Assembly (NCBI RefSeq): GCF_014696435.1
Contig: NZ_JACJQG010000006.1
Coordinates: 62,001 to 126,000 of the forward strand
Source: Calothrix anomala FACHB-343
GTDB taxonomy: Bacteria; Cyanobacteriota; Cyanobacteriia; Cyanobacteriales; Nostocaceae
Direction: 5' to 3'
DNA length: 64,000 nucleotides
Numbering within the stretch: position 1 is the first letter of the stretch; each line of letters begins with the position of its first letter. This document shows, in pieces, positions 9,213-17,751 of this stretch. Below the pieces are notes generated by a model that was not told the DNA's origin, did no database searches, and worked only from the letters and a program-made list of their open reading frames with translations. The position numbers were made by a program, and so were the translations under genes.

Positions 9213-12200
9213 TTAAAATCTGCTTTCATACTCAACTACAGCGCGTCCTTCATCGCCTAAATTAGTAGCCGCACGTACACGCACTTCATCATTTAAACGA
9301 TAAATTACGTTGTAAAGTAAGGGTTCGTTACTTGCAAATACTCGCGATAAAGATAAAGAGAAATTTTGGGAGATATCAAATACGCCTTCTGCGGCTAAAC
9401 CAAGAACAGAAACATTGGTATTTCTATTAGTTACCAGCGTGGGAAATAGGCGCAATTCACTTAAGCCAATGGTTTCACCGATTTGGCTGACAGTTCCTTG
9501 TAAGTTGGAAAATATTGCGGAACCGGCGATGTTAATTAGTCCTAAACCTGTATCGCCTTGTTGTAAAGTATTAAGGAACGAGCCGCCTAGTAAAGCGACG
9601 ATTTCACCGCGACTACGGCGAGGTTCGCTAGTTAATACGAGGTTTCTCGATAATTGACTTGCTGGGCCTTTGGCGATCGCTTGAATGCGGACAGTATTTA
9701 AGGTACCAAAGTCAATGGCGGAAATATCTTGAATTTCGCTAGATATGCGTGAGGTTCGTCCTAAGGTGCGTGTTGCTTCGGGAACAATGGCGATTAGGCG
9801 CACATCTAAGGTGGGGTCAAATCCTCGACTGGGGGTAAATGTTGCGGTTTGATCGTAACCACGGGCTAAGGTAAATTGGGTGGTGAATAAGTTGATTTGA
9901 CCTCTTCGCAGACTTACTGTTCCTTGGGGACGGAGTTTAGCTAAGGTTCCGTTGAGTGTAATGTCTCCTTGGGCGACGAAGCTGAATAGAGGTTGACGGG
10001 TAACGCGGATATCGTCGGCTAGGATTAGTTGTAAGTTAGCAAATTCTACAAGAATTCTCTGTGTATTTACGGGTGTGGCTGTTGTGGCAGGATTCGTATT
10101 AGTGGCTGTTTGCGGGGATGTTATGGTGATTTCGGGAGAATTGGCTGTTGGTGTGGTGGTATTATTTATAGCAGTTGTGTTTCCGAGTAAGACTTCGCCA
10201 TTGTTTAGCTCAATTGTACCGCCTAGTCTGGGTGCCAAGGCTGTGCCTGTGATGACTGCATTACCACTAACTCCGCCTTGATATAGGTTTTGAAAGTTCA
10301 ATTGCAAGTTATTTATCGCCACGGTGAGGGGGTTACTGGCTGCTTGTTGTTGGGCGTTTTGTGTGGCGAAAATGGGGAGAATTCCTGTGGCTGTTAATTG
10401 TCCGCGACTGTATTGGGCTTGGAGATTATCGACAATTAAGCGATCGCCTGCAAATTGCGCTGTGCCTGTAACATTAGTTAGGGGTTCTGTCAGGCTTTGG
10501 ACGTTGAGTGTGGCATTATTAATTGTGGCAATGCCTGTAGTGCTTGGTTGCTTGAAGGTTCCCTGAATTTGGACGTTGACTTGTCCTTGTCCATCTACCC
10601 ATTTGACTTGATTATTTAATAAGTTTAATAATGCCAAGCCTTCATTTTGTACGTTAGCTTGAATGCTAATACTATTATCTGGCTCAGTAGAAGCAAAAGG
10701 TAATGGAGCCGGAATACTCCCGTTAATTTGAATGGGTTCTGTACCCGTAACTAAAACATTACTGCCAAAATTTAGCCGCGCATTATTATAGTTGTAAGCA
10801 ACTTGGGCTGATTGAATAGATTGATTATTTAAGCTACCATCTACTAACGCTAATTCTCCCACGGCTTGGGGATTATTTAAACTCCCACTAAGGGTTGCAT
10901 TAGCATTGATATTTCCGGCAATATCTACAGGTAATTGGGGAAAGAAAGGTTTAATATCTGCTAGGGCTAAATTTTGGACTTGCGCCTGTCCTGAAAGAGA
11001 TTGCTGGCTTAATTGTCCGGTAAAAGCTAGGAGGGAATTATTAAAATTGACTTGCAGAGGTTGTAGAGTTAAATTCCCGTTTTCATAATTACCGCTAGCA
11101 ATAAGTTGATTAATTTTATAATTACCCCAAACCCAATCATTACCTGTAAAATTAAACCCAATATTGAATCCAGAGCGCAAACTACCAGTTACGCCTAATC
11201 TACCGCTAATGATTCCTTGTAATTCTTCTAAAGTGGGAATGCGCCGCGATGCTTGTTGTTGAGTTCTAGTTTGGTTGACTTGGGTTTGAATTTTCGAGAT
11301 AAAATTGATTTGTCCTAATAAATCTGTATTGGGTAAACTAACTGGCTGAGTTTGCAAGGCTTCTGCACCAGCTAAGTTTGGCGGTTTTAAGCCAGTACGA
11401 ATATCTGTAAAATTGTATATATTTAGAGTTTGCAGTAAATTTTCAATTCTGGCTTGGTTAAAGCTAACTTCAAACTGTAAGGGATTATTACCTGTGGTGG
11501 GTAAGTTTCCACTGAGTAAATAACGGGTGTCGCCTTGGACTAGTTCGCCATTCGTTAAACTGAATGTGCCTTTACCATAACTGATATTTCCGCGAAATTC
11601 ATCAGCTTGAATTCTGCCTATTCTTGGTTGAGCTACGGCGACATTCCCCAGTAAACTATAATCATTGAGGTTAACTGTTAAATTACCGGATAACTGTCCG
11701 TTAATTGTGCCTAAATTGGTATTGGCAGGAATGAAGCTTTTAGCTAAAGATATGGGAAAATCTTGGACGTTGACTGCAAGATTATCGCCAACCGTGCGTC
11801 CTGTCGCAATTGTGGAATCTCGTCTAATATTAAATGCAGTGGGACGATTATTTGCGCCTAAAGAAACAGCAATTTGGTCTTGGGTTCCAGCAACTTGAAA
11901 TTGCGTTCCTTGTCCCTGCTGATACCTGACATTTCCTGTTAAGACTGGATCGAATGCTAACCCATTGACTGCTAAATTTTCTAAGCGAATATTTCCATTA
12001 GCAATTGGCTGCGTTGGCGTACCGGAAACTTGTCCGTTAAAATCTACCCTTCCCGCTAAAGCAACATTTCCCGGAAGCTTAAACGGTAGAGTTTGCAAAT
12101 TATAATTTTGTGCTTGGACATTGAGATTTAAGCCGGTAATTTGGGTAGTGGGTTGCAATGCCACAGCAATATTACCACTTGCCCTTAAACCGGGTGCGGT

Positions 12201-14456
12201 GGCTTGGAGTATTTGCAGGTTGCTGCCATTCCATTGAAATTGAGCTGTTAAAGGTTGGGTGAGTGCGGCTAAACCTTGGGAAAGCCTGACAGTACCCCCA
12301 GCTGCAATGTTTTGTGGTTGGAAGGAAGCTGTCGTTCCCACAGCTTGAACGTCACCATTTAACCTGCCGCGCAAATTTTGTGATAAATTATTCAATTGAA
12401 GCTGGGAAATAGTGGCTGTAGCTCCCCAGTTACCATTATTCAACTGAATATTTCTAACATTAACGCTTCCCCTCGCTAAACTTAACCGCGCTTCGCCAGC
12501 AGCTTGAATGTTAGCTAAAGCGAAAGAATTGGTATTACCGGAAATTTTTAAGTTACTATTAACAATCTGTCCTTGAATATTCTTGGCAAATTGATTGAGT
12601 TGAATGCGCGAAGCATTGGCGACAGCTTGCCAAAGACCATTATTCAGGCGAATATTATTGAGATTAACTCTACCACCAGCGACATTTAAATTCGCTTGTC
12701 CCGAAGCTTGAATGTTAGGAAGTTGGAAGGATTTTGTTGTTCCTGCTAAGTTGAATTCACCGTTTAACGTACCTTGAAATTGTGGCGGTAAAGTTGCATT
12801 CGGGTTGTCGGGATTGCTGGTAGCTTGAGCTAGACTCTGGAGGGGAACTTGGGAGGCATCAACTACAGCTTGCCAGCGATCGCCTTTTAGTTGTCCTGTA
12901 GCTGCAACTGTACCCCCGGCTACACGCAAAGCTGTATTCCGAATTTGAACGATTCCTTTGTTAATCGCTAATTCGACTTTACCGGGATAAGTAGCCATCG
13001 GTGCTTGGATTTGCACCAGGGTTTGCAAATTAGCGAGAGTTCCCGACACTTGGGTATTGGCGGAGACTGTGCCAATGCGAATATTAGGTAAATTAACATT
13101 GTACGTTTGCGCGATCGCATCTCCTGGTAAATTAGTAGCTTGTACATTTACCGCGACTCTTCCCTGTTTTCCTAAGCTAACTCTTCCCTTACCAGTAATT
13201 TTTCCCCCTTGGGTTGGGGTAGCTTGAATTTGCGAAATCACAATTTCCTGGGGTGTTCCTTGAAATTGCGTGGTAATATTCTCAAAGCTGACACGGTCAA
13301 TTACAGCAGGTTTAATCGTACTCACCGCACCCGTAATTACAGGTTTTCTGATTGCACCTTGCAACTTGATATTTGCTGTCCAATCCCCAGTTGATGTGAT
13401 GGGTAATTTAGCGTTTAAGGTTTGTAAAAGATTCTGGGTAGTGACAGCTTTGACATTAGCTGTCAGATTATAACCAGTTTGCGCATTGATTCCCCCGTTG
13501 ACTTGTACAGGAATGTTACCCAAGTTAGCGCTAAAATTTGCCAGTGCAACCTGCTGATTCTCAAACTGTAATTTACCTGTAGTGTTCGTGATTTTGGTGG
13601 GAAGATTATTAACCTGTGCAACTACTTGATTGATATCAACCGTTCCCAAAACCGTAGTTTGCGACTGATTGCGCGGGATATTCACAGTTACATCACTATT
13701 GATAGTTCCCGCTTGTAAGTTAACAGGTGTCTGCACTAACTGCGATATGTTAGTCGCCAATAAATTAGCAGCACGAATATTTAAAGTTGTTTGTACCGAT
13801 TTGGGAAGTGTTTCTCCCGCAATTTGTACACTACCTCCAGATAGAGCTTGAGTGCTAATATCAAAATTAATGCGTTGATTTTGTTCTAAAAAACGTGCAA
13901 TGCCATTCAATTGATGGAAACCAACGCTAACTCGCTGTTTACCTGGTTGTAGCGATGGCGATAAGACTAAAACGCCATTTTCCAGACTCAGGGTTTCTAA
14001 TTCAGTTTTAATGAAACCAGCATTTTCTTGAGTAGCTGCATTAATTCTTGTAGATACCCAACGCCCTTGTTTATCTTGTTCAATATAGATATCTGGGCGA
14101 ACTAAGGTAACATTGAGCTTTAAAGTCCGGTTAACAACTAACTCCCAAGGATTGAAGCCTACATTTACTGCTTGTGCTACTAATTTATCGGGATCTGTAG
14201 TTGTTGCAGGAACTGATGTAGAACCAAAACGCAGACTATTAGGCGAAAAAGCTTCAACAGCACCTAACTTTACAGGTCTTCCTAGCAATTCTAACAAATT
14301 GCTTTCAATTAACGGTGCTAGCCTTTCATGAATAAAAATATTCGCCCACCAAATACCCCCGACAATTCCAGCAATTAACACCAGTACCAAACCAATGCTG
14401 GTACGGGTTAAGATCAGCAGCCATAACCGTCGATGAGAATCCGGGGAACGTGTCAT
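9213..14456 (-). CDS. tamB: Translocation and assembly module protein TamB (DUF490), AsmA-like
   Basis: 1747 aa. A single N-terminal membrane helix (about residues 14-36) anchors a very long beta-rich protein in the periplasm; the last about 400 residues form the TamB/DUF490 domain (RRGQINLFTTQFTLARGYDQTATF, SRNLVLTSEPRRSRGEIVALLGG). TamB-type proteins bridge inner and outer membrane and act in outer-membrane protein insertion or lipid transport. Residues about 590-760 hold three to four successive approximately 65-residue units of the form ANIQAxGxxxLxxxxGxVNxxNIxLNNGxWxA, consistent with repeating beta-taco strands. Asn/Gln/Thr-rich composition is normal here. No Omp85/TamA gene is adjacent, which is usual in cyanobacteria. 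Confidence 0.9.
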   Translation of the reverse strand: MTRSPDSHRRLWLLILTRTSIGLVLVLIAGIVGGIWWANIFIHERLAPLIESNLLELLGRPVKLGAVEAFSPNSLRFGSTSVPATTTDPDKLVAQAVNVGFNPWELVVNRTLKLNVTLVRPDIYIEQDKQGRWVSTRINAATQENAGFIKTELETLSLENGVLVLSPSLQPGKQRVSVGFHQLNGIARFLEQNQRINFDISTQALSGGSVQIAGETLPKSVQTTLNIRAANLLATNISQLVQTPVNLQAGTINSDVTVNIPRNQSQTTVLGTVDINQVVAQVNNLPTKITNTTGKLQFENQQVALANFSANLGNIPVQVNGGINAQTGYNLTANVKAVTTQNLLQTLNAKLPITSTGDWTANIKLQGAIRKPVITGAVSTIKPAVIDRVSFENITTQFQGTPQEIVISQIQATPTQGGKITGKGRVSLGKQGRVAVNVQATNLPGDAIAQTYNVNLPNIRIGTVSANTQVSGTLANLQTLVQIQAPMATYPGKVELAINKGIVQIRNTALRVAGGTVAATGQLKGDRWQAVVDASQVPLQSLAQATSNPDNPNATLPPQFQGTLNGEFNLAGTTKSFQLPNIQASGQANLNVAGGRVNLNNIRLNNGLWQAVANASRIQLNQFAKNIQGQIVNSNLKISGNTNSFALANIQAAGEARLSLARGSVNVRNIQLNNGNWGATATISQLQLNNLSQNLRGRLNGDVQAVGTTASFQPQNIAAGGTVRLSQGLAALTQPLTAQFQWNGSNLQILQATAPGLRASGNIAVALQPTTQITGLNLNVQAQNYNLQTLPFKLPGNVALAGRVDFNGQVSGTPTQPIANGNIRLENLAVNGLAFDPVLTGNVRYQQGQGTQFQVAGTQDQIAVSLGANNRPTAFNIRRDSTIATGRTVGDNLAVNVQDFPISLAKSFIPANTNLGTINGQLSGNLTVNLNDYSLLGNVAVAQPRIGRIQADEFRGNISYGKGTFSLTNGELVQGDTRYLLSGNLPTTGNNPLQFEVSFNQARIENLLQTLNIYNFTDIRTGLKPPNLAGAEALQTQPVSLPNTDLLGQINFISKIQTQVNQTRTQQQASRRIPTLEELQGIISGRLGVTGSLRSGFNIGFNFTGNDWVWGNYKINQLIASGNYENGNLTLQPLQVNFNNSLLAFTGQLSQQSLSGQAQVQNLALADIKPFFPQLPVDIAGNINANATLSGSLNNPQAVGELALVDGSLNNQSIQSAQVAYNYNNARLNFGSNVLVTGTEPIQINGSIPAPLPFASTEPDNSISIQANVQNEGLALLNLLNNQVKWVDGQGQVNVQIQGTFKQPSTTGIATINNATLNVQSLTEPLTNVTGTAQFAGDRLIVDNLQAQYSRGQLTATGILPIFATQNAQQQAASNPLTVAINNLQLNFQNLYQGGVSGNAVITGTALAPRLGGTIELNNGEVLLGNTTAINNTTTPTANSPEITITSPQTATNTNPATTATPVNTQRILVEFANLQLILADDIRVTRQPLFSFVAQGDITLNGTLAKLRPQGTVSLRRGQINLFTTQFTLARGYDQTATFTPSRGFDPTLDVRLIAIVPEATRTLGRTSRISSEIQDISAIDFGTLNTVRIQAIAKGPASQLSRNLVLTSEPRRSRGEIVALLGGSFLNTLQQGDTGLGLINIAGSAIFSNLQGTVSQIGETIGLSELRLFPTLVTNRNTNVSVLGLAAEGVFDISQNFSLSLSRVFASNEPLLYNVIYRLNDEVRVRAATNLGDEGRAVVEYESRF

Positions 14457-14609
14457 CTTATTTGTACGAGAAGCAGGCGGAATGCTTCTTAAATGCTTCT
14501 ATGCATAGAGTCTACCTTTATTAGACTGCCTGAAAATGCGAATTCTAAAATCATCTCTGTGGTAGATTGCAAAAATGCAATCTACTTAAATGAGATGACT
14601 GAAAGACTT
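14457..14609. other. Upstream region of tamB
   Basis: About 150 bp between the tamB start and the IS-like remnant; presumably carries the tamB promoter. No clear motif recognised. Confidence 0.3.
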
Positions 14610-14985
14610 ATTGACATCCTCACCGACCTAAAGGCGCGGTGATTCCTAAATCTCACGATTTAGGTTTCTGTTTCATAGCAACTGCCTCCACCCACAAGGA
14701 GTTTTGGTCTGATGTTCGCTCCACAGACTATCCCCGCAAGCCCTGCGGTTCTCATGTATCGAAATCTCAAACAGAAATTTCTGATCTATTTTTGATTCCA
14801 GGGTTGGACTGTCCATTGCCCCTTCCTCTTTTCCCGGTCTACCGATTTTTCTTCCCCGTTGCGAAGTCTCGCCAACTTTGGTGTTAGGGTTTATGTCTCC
14901 ATCGTCGCGGGTGGGTCATTGACCATCTCTATTTTACCACCCTCTATGTAAAGCCGTCCTTGAAGGACGGGGTTTCTACCCATTT
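14610..14985 (-). mobile_element. Decayed IS200/IS605-type element (tnpB end plus terminal hairpins)
   Basis: One end (14954-14970) is the perfect hairpin CCGTCCTTGAAGGACGG beside GGGTTTCTACCCA, the other (about 14612-14665) has GACATCCTCACCGACC..GGCGCGGTGATTCCT and a second small hairpin (AAATC..GATTT). This combination is characteristic of the ends of cyanobacterial IS605/IS1341-type (TnpB) elements. Between them only a short tnpB-like 3-prime part survives, so the element is non-autonomous. Exact boundaries are estimated. Confidence 0.55.
14673..14915 (-). pseudogene. Remnant of tnpB 3-prime end (transposon-associated RNA-guided nuclease family)
   Basis: 81 open codons on the minus strand ending in TGA, with TGA also directly upstream and no start codon. 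The translated text begins PTRDDGDINPNTKVGET and ends ENRRACGDSLWSEH..CGWRQLL, a short Cys/Gly-rich carboxy end like that of cyanobacterial TnpB proteins, which continues straight into the transposon end. The nuclease core and zinc finger are gone. The assignment is by context and composition, not by alignment. Confidence 0.4.
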
Positions 14986-14989
14986 TTCT

Positions 14990-15235
14990 GATGAGACAAC
15001 TATAAGGTTTATAGGACTTACGCACGAAACCTCTCAAACTCTTATTCCTCTGTGGACTCTGCGTCCTCTGCGGTTCATTTTTCCGTTAACTTTGCGTAAG
15101 TCCTAGCTTAATGAGACAACTTTAAGACTCAATGAGACAAATATAAGACTTAATGGCACAACTATAAGACTTAATGAGACAAATATAAGACTTAATGGCA
15201 CAACTATAAGACTTAATGGCACAACTATAGGAATC
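14990..15235. repeat. 21-bp tandem repeat array, interrupted by a small element
   Basis: Six adjacent 21-bp units fill 15110-15235 (starts at 15110, 15131, 15152, 15173, 15194, 15215). Two alternating versions occur: AATGAGACAAATATAAGACTT and AATGGCACAACTATAAGACTT. One more unit lies at 14990-15011, separated by the inverted-repeat element 15012-15105. No unique spacers, so this is not CRISPR. Non-coding in all frames of any length. The unit resembles the directly repeated transposase-binding sites at the ends of Mu/Tn7-like elements, which is inference only. Confidence 0.75.
15012..15105. mobile_element. TAGGACTTACGCA element, copy 1 (inside the 21-bp array)
   Basis: Perfect 13-bp terminal inverted repeats TAGGACTTACGCA (15012-15024) and TGCGTAAGTCCTA (15093-15105). 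Flanked by GTTTA and GCTTA, a probable 5-bp target duplication with one change. A second copy with the same ends and a different interior is at 45616-45757. Confidence 0.75.
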
Positions 15236-15378
15236 ATATTTGATTTCTGAAAAACACGTAGGGTGTGTTACCGCGAAGCGTAACGCACCGTTTTTTAAGG
15301 GTTTGGTGCGTTAGACTGAAGTCATAACGCACCCTACAAGTACCTAATTTTATTCAAAATTCAAACCGGATTCCTATA
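15226..15378. mobile_element. TATAGGAATC element with a nested inverted repeat
   Basis: 10-bp inverted ends TATAGGAATC (15226-15235) and GATTCCTATA (15369-15378); read as TA-flanked, this would fit an IS630-like TA target duplication. Inside sits a second inverted repeat, GTAGGGTGTGTTA (15258-15270) and TAACGCACCCTAC (15325-15337), a phrase common in cyanobacterial intergenic DNA. It begins within the last 21-bp unit, and a further partial unit (AAGACTTAATG) follows the right end, so it too entered the array. Confidence 0.65.
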
Positions 15379-15449
15379 TTAAGACTTAATGTTAAGTGAT
15401 ATTGCCTGATTGTCAGGACTTTTGCATGAAACTTATCATACTTTGAATT

Positions 15450-15580
15450 ACATCTATTTTCAGGTAAATAGACCACGCTGTAGGGAACATCGACAATCTT
15501 TTGGTACATACAATAATTTTACTGGTGCCGTGCCCTTACTACTACGACAGATGTGGTTCAAATATGTGAAAACTGCTGTA
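15450..15580. mobile_element. About 125-bp dispersed element, copy 1
   Basis: Imperfect inverted ends (ACATCTATTTTCAGGTAAAT and the reverse complement of TATGTGAAAACTGCTGT) around a conserved core GACAATCTTTTGGTACATAC. Other copies are at 48529-48650 (opposite orientation) and 55716-55839. No coding capacity. Confidence 0.7.
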
Positions 15581-15789
15581 ATGTTACCTGTTTCTGTCCC
15601 TAGTCCCTAACCTCTACTTTAATAACTTTTGCAAAGAGCGGTTAATTTAAGTATTTTTATGGTTGTTATATGTAAAATTTATAGATGAGCATGGTAAGTG
15701 GGTTAAAACCATGTTGAATTTTTGAGTTTGCTAAATTTCTCGATGATTTGACGATTTCACCATTTCGCCAACTGGGGATGATTGATATT

Positions 15790-16260
15790 ATGCCTAATTC
15801 ATCGTTTATAGCTTCCAACCAGAAAAATGCTGCAACCAAGCGGGATGTGAAGCAAGTTCCGTTTGTGGAGTTATTCAATCATCGCGTACAGGGAGTAGTT
15901 TCTAGTGGTTCTGATATTGAAAGAGTGTATGTATCTTTTTTTGAAGCCGGAACCCTAGATTATTATTGTAGTACCAATAATAATCGCCCTTGTGGGGGTT
16001 TAAGCGGCTATCCCTGCAAACATTTGCAAGCTGTGATGAAAGAAGCGATCGCAGCTTACGGTATTGACCAAGTAATTAATTATCTTAAAGTTCCCGGCGA
16101 CCCCAGTCAAATTACTTCCCTGAACGACATCATCAACCGTCGCGGTACAGTCAAAAAAGAACCAGCCAGCGAAGTTTTCAGCCGTTTCTTAAATTACCTC
16201 CGCTACCTCGAATTACAAACCGCTAACTCTCCCCTCCCCGAAATGAGTTGGTTTGTGTGA
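15790..16260 (+). CDS. SWIM-like zinc-finger protein of a MoxR/vWA cluster
   Basis: About 156 aa from the ATG at 15790; TTG 15748 and ATG 15778 are in frame but give residues unlike the rest. The middle holds YYCSTNNNRPCGGLSGYPCKHLQ-type spacing, that is C-x7-C-x7-C-x-H, a SWIM-like zinc finger whose first pair is wider than the canonical CxC. A helical C-terminal half follows (FSRFLNYLRYLELQ). SWIM fingers bind nucleic acid or protein. It is the first gene of a plus-strand series with a vWA protein, a MoxR ATPase and a DUF5682-like protein; SWIM proteins are recurrent partners in such clusters. Confidence 0.6.
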   Translation: MPNSSFIASNQKNAATKRDVKQVPFVELFNHRVQGVVSSGSDIERVYVSFFEAGTLDYYCSTNNNRPCGGLSGYPCKHLQAVMKEAIAAYGIDQVINYLKVPGDPSQITSLNDIINRRGTVKKEPASEVFSRFLNYLRYLELQTANSPLPEMSWFV

Positions 16261-16354
16261 TTGTCATTTGTCATTTGTCATTTGTCATTTGTCGCACGCA
16301 ACAGTTACAGAGATTTAATTTTGAATTTTGAATTTTGAATTTTGAATTGTAAAC
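16261..16354. repeat. Heptameric short tandem repeats between cluster genes
   Basis: Two adjacent heptamer tracts: TCATTTG units (about 16262-16293) and ATTTTGA units (about 16319-16346). They separate the SWIM-like gene from the next one, so the two may not be tightly co-translated. Confidence 0.7.
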
Positions 16355-17743
16355 ATGGCTTTCCCCGGCGCATTGCATCAAATCAGCGACAGCAATCAAG
16401 AAATATTCGAGTTGATTGCGAGTTTAGATGAGTGTTTTATTACTGGTTTTGCGAATTTAGATGAGCAACATTTACAAACTTTACAAGCTGTAGAGCGTGT
16501 ATTTACTGGCACGCCTTTACAATTATCTTTAGCGGAATCTACTCAGGCGATTAGCACAAATGAGTTTGTCGATAAGCATTTTGCGGTGTTGGCGACTGTC
16601 CGCGCGGCAATTCAAGGAGCGTTATTTGATACATTACAATCTCAAGTTAGGAGTTTGTTAGGACGCGCAGCTATAGCTGAAGTAGAACAGAAACATGAAG
16701 CTGAAGAACCGCCGAATAATGTCAAAGTCTTGTTAGCTAGTGTACGTCACTGGTTAATGGAAATTGCTTTAGTCGGTTATGCACGTTTAGATATCGCCAC
16801 TTTGGTTCCGTTTTTAGGGACACTGGAACAAATCCAAGCGGAACCTTTATTAGTTAGACAAGCTGCTTTACTGACTGGCTATTTTAATGAATTGATGCGC
16901 AATCTTCCCGTCGCTGATAGTGCAGCAATTCCTAAATATCGTTGGGTTGATTTGTGGACTCAGGCGATGTTAGGCACTGTACGCCCAGCTATTTTACCCA
17001 AATCACAGCCAATATCGGGAAATTTAGAAATTTTAGGTTTAGATTTACGCCAACATGCCAATTTAGTTAGTTTTACAGCCTACGGGTTACTAAATGCAAA
17101 CAATCAAACTCAACTGGTGCGAATTACCCAATCAGCTTACAAAGTAGATGCAATAAATAACGAGCAAATTTGGCTGTTATTTACCAATGCAGCTTTGTTA
17201 TTCGATGCTTTCGCCCAAAATCGCGTCTTGAAAATCACAGATGTACCCTTGCTACCTACTGGAGATTTATTGTGGCAAGGTCAAGGCGAACTTGGTGAAA
17301 ATTATAACTTGATGAAACGGGCGGCGGAATTTTTTGCTGAGAATACAGGGAATAGCTTGATTTATTCTACAGTTGCCGCGAGCGATCGCCATCCCATCCA
17401 AATCGCGGAACCGATATATCTCAGTAATTATCAAGTTGTGAAAAATGACGAGAATATTGTTTTAAGTTGGGGTGATGCGGGAGAACTCAGCATTGCTAAT
17501 GAACGTATCAGCAGTTTATCAGAATTAAATTTAGACATAATCGCCAAATCTCAGCAAATCTTCGGCTTATTACGCTTTGATGCGGGTAAATGGTCAGTGC
17601 AACCTTTAGCAGTAGCAGTGAAAAACAAAATCACATCTACCGGACAAACCGCAGCGTCAGTCATTGCGAAAAAAGATTCCATCAAAAATAGCGTTGTGGG
17701 AATTTTACAAGAACGTTCTAGCAGACTACTGCGTAAGGGTTGA
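16355..17743 (+). CDS. Uncharacterised helical protein of the MoxR/vWA cluster
   Basis: 462 aa, ATG start, no signal peptide or membrane segment. The N-terminal two thirds are rich in Leu and Ala and predicted helical (LASVRHWLMEIALVGYARLDIATLVPFLGTLEQ), the C-terminal third more beta-like (ILSWGDAGELSIANERISSLSELN) with a basic end. I see no catalytic motif. Its position, between the SWIM protein and the vWA protein, is where related clusters in other bacteria carry a DUF5691-type helical-repeat protein; that equivalence is positional and unproven. Stop codon TGA at 17741-17743 overlaps the ribosome-binding site of the next gene, implying co-translation. Confidence 0.6.
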   Translation: MAFPGALHQISDSNQEIFELIASLDECFITGFANLDEQHLQTLQAVERVFTGTPLQLSLAESTQAISTNEFVDKHFAVLATVRAAIQGALFDTLQSQVRSLLGRAAIAEVEQKHEAEEPPNNVKVLLASVRHWLMEIALVGYARLDIATLVPFLGTLEQIQAEPLLVRQAALLTGYFNELMRNLPVADSAAIPKYRWVDLWTQAMLGTVRPAILPKSQPISGNLEILGLDLRQHANLVSFTAYGLLNANNQTQLVRITQSAYKVDAINNEQIWLLFTNAALLFDAFAQNRVLKITDVPLLPTGDLLWQGQGELGENYNLMKRAAEFFAENTGNSLIYSTVAASDRHPIQIAEPIYLSNYQVVKNDENIVLSWGDAGELSIANERISSLSELNLDIIAKSQQIFGLLRFDAGKWSVQPLAVAVKNKITSTGQTAASVIAKKDSIKNSVVGILQERSSRLLRKG

Positions 17744-17751
17744 GGAAAATC

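Noticed and set aside
14639-14887. Plus-strand 82-aa frame in the IS remnant
   Set aside because: The minus-strand reading fits a tnpB end and the terminal hairpins; the plus reading has no recognisable pattern.
15110-15235. CRISPR-like periodic repeat
   Set aside because: Units are contiguous 21-mers without unique spacers and there are no cas genes nearby, so it is a tandem array.
16261-16354. Heptamer tracts as promoter or operator of the vWA module
   Set aside because: The same heptamers occur in many unrelated gaps of the window, so they are general genome repeats.
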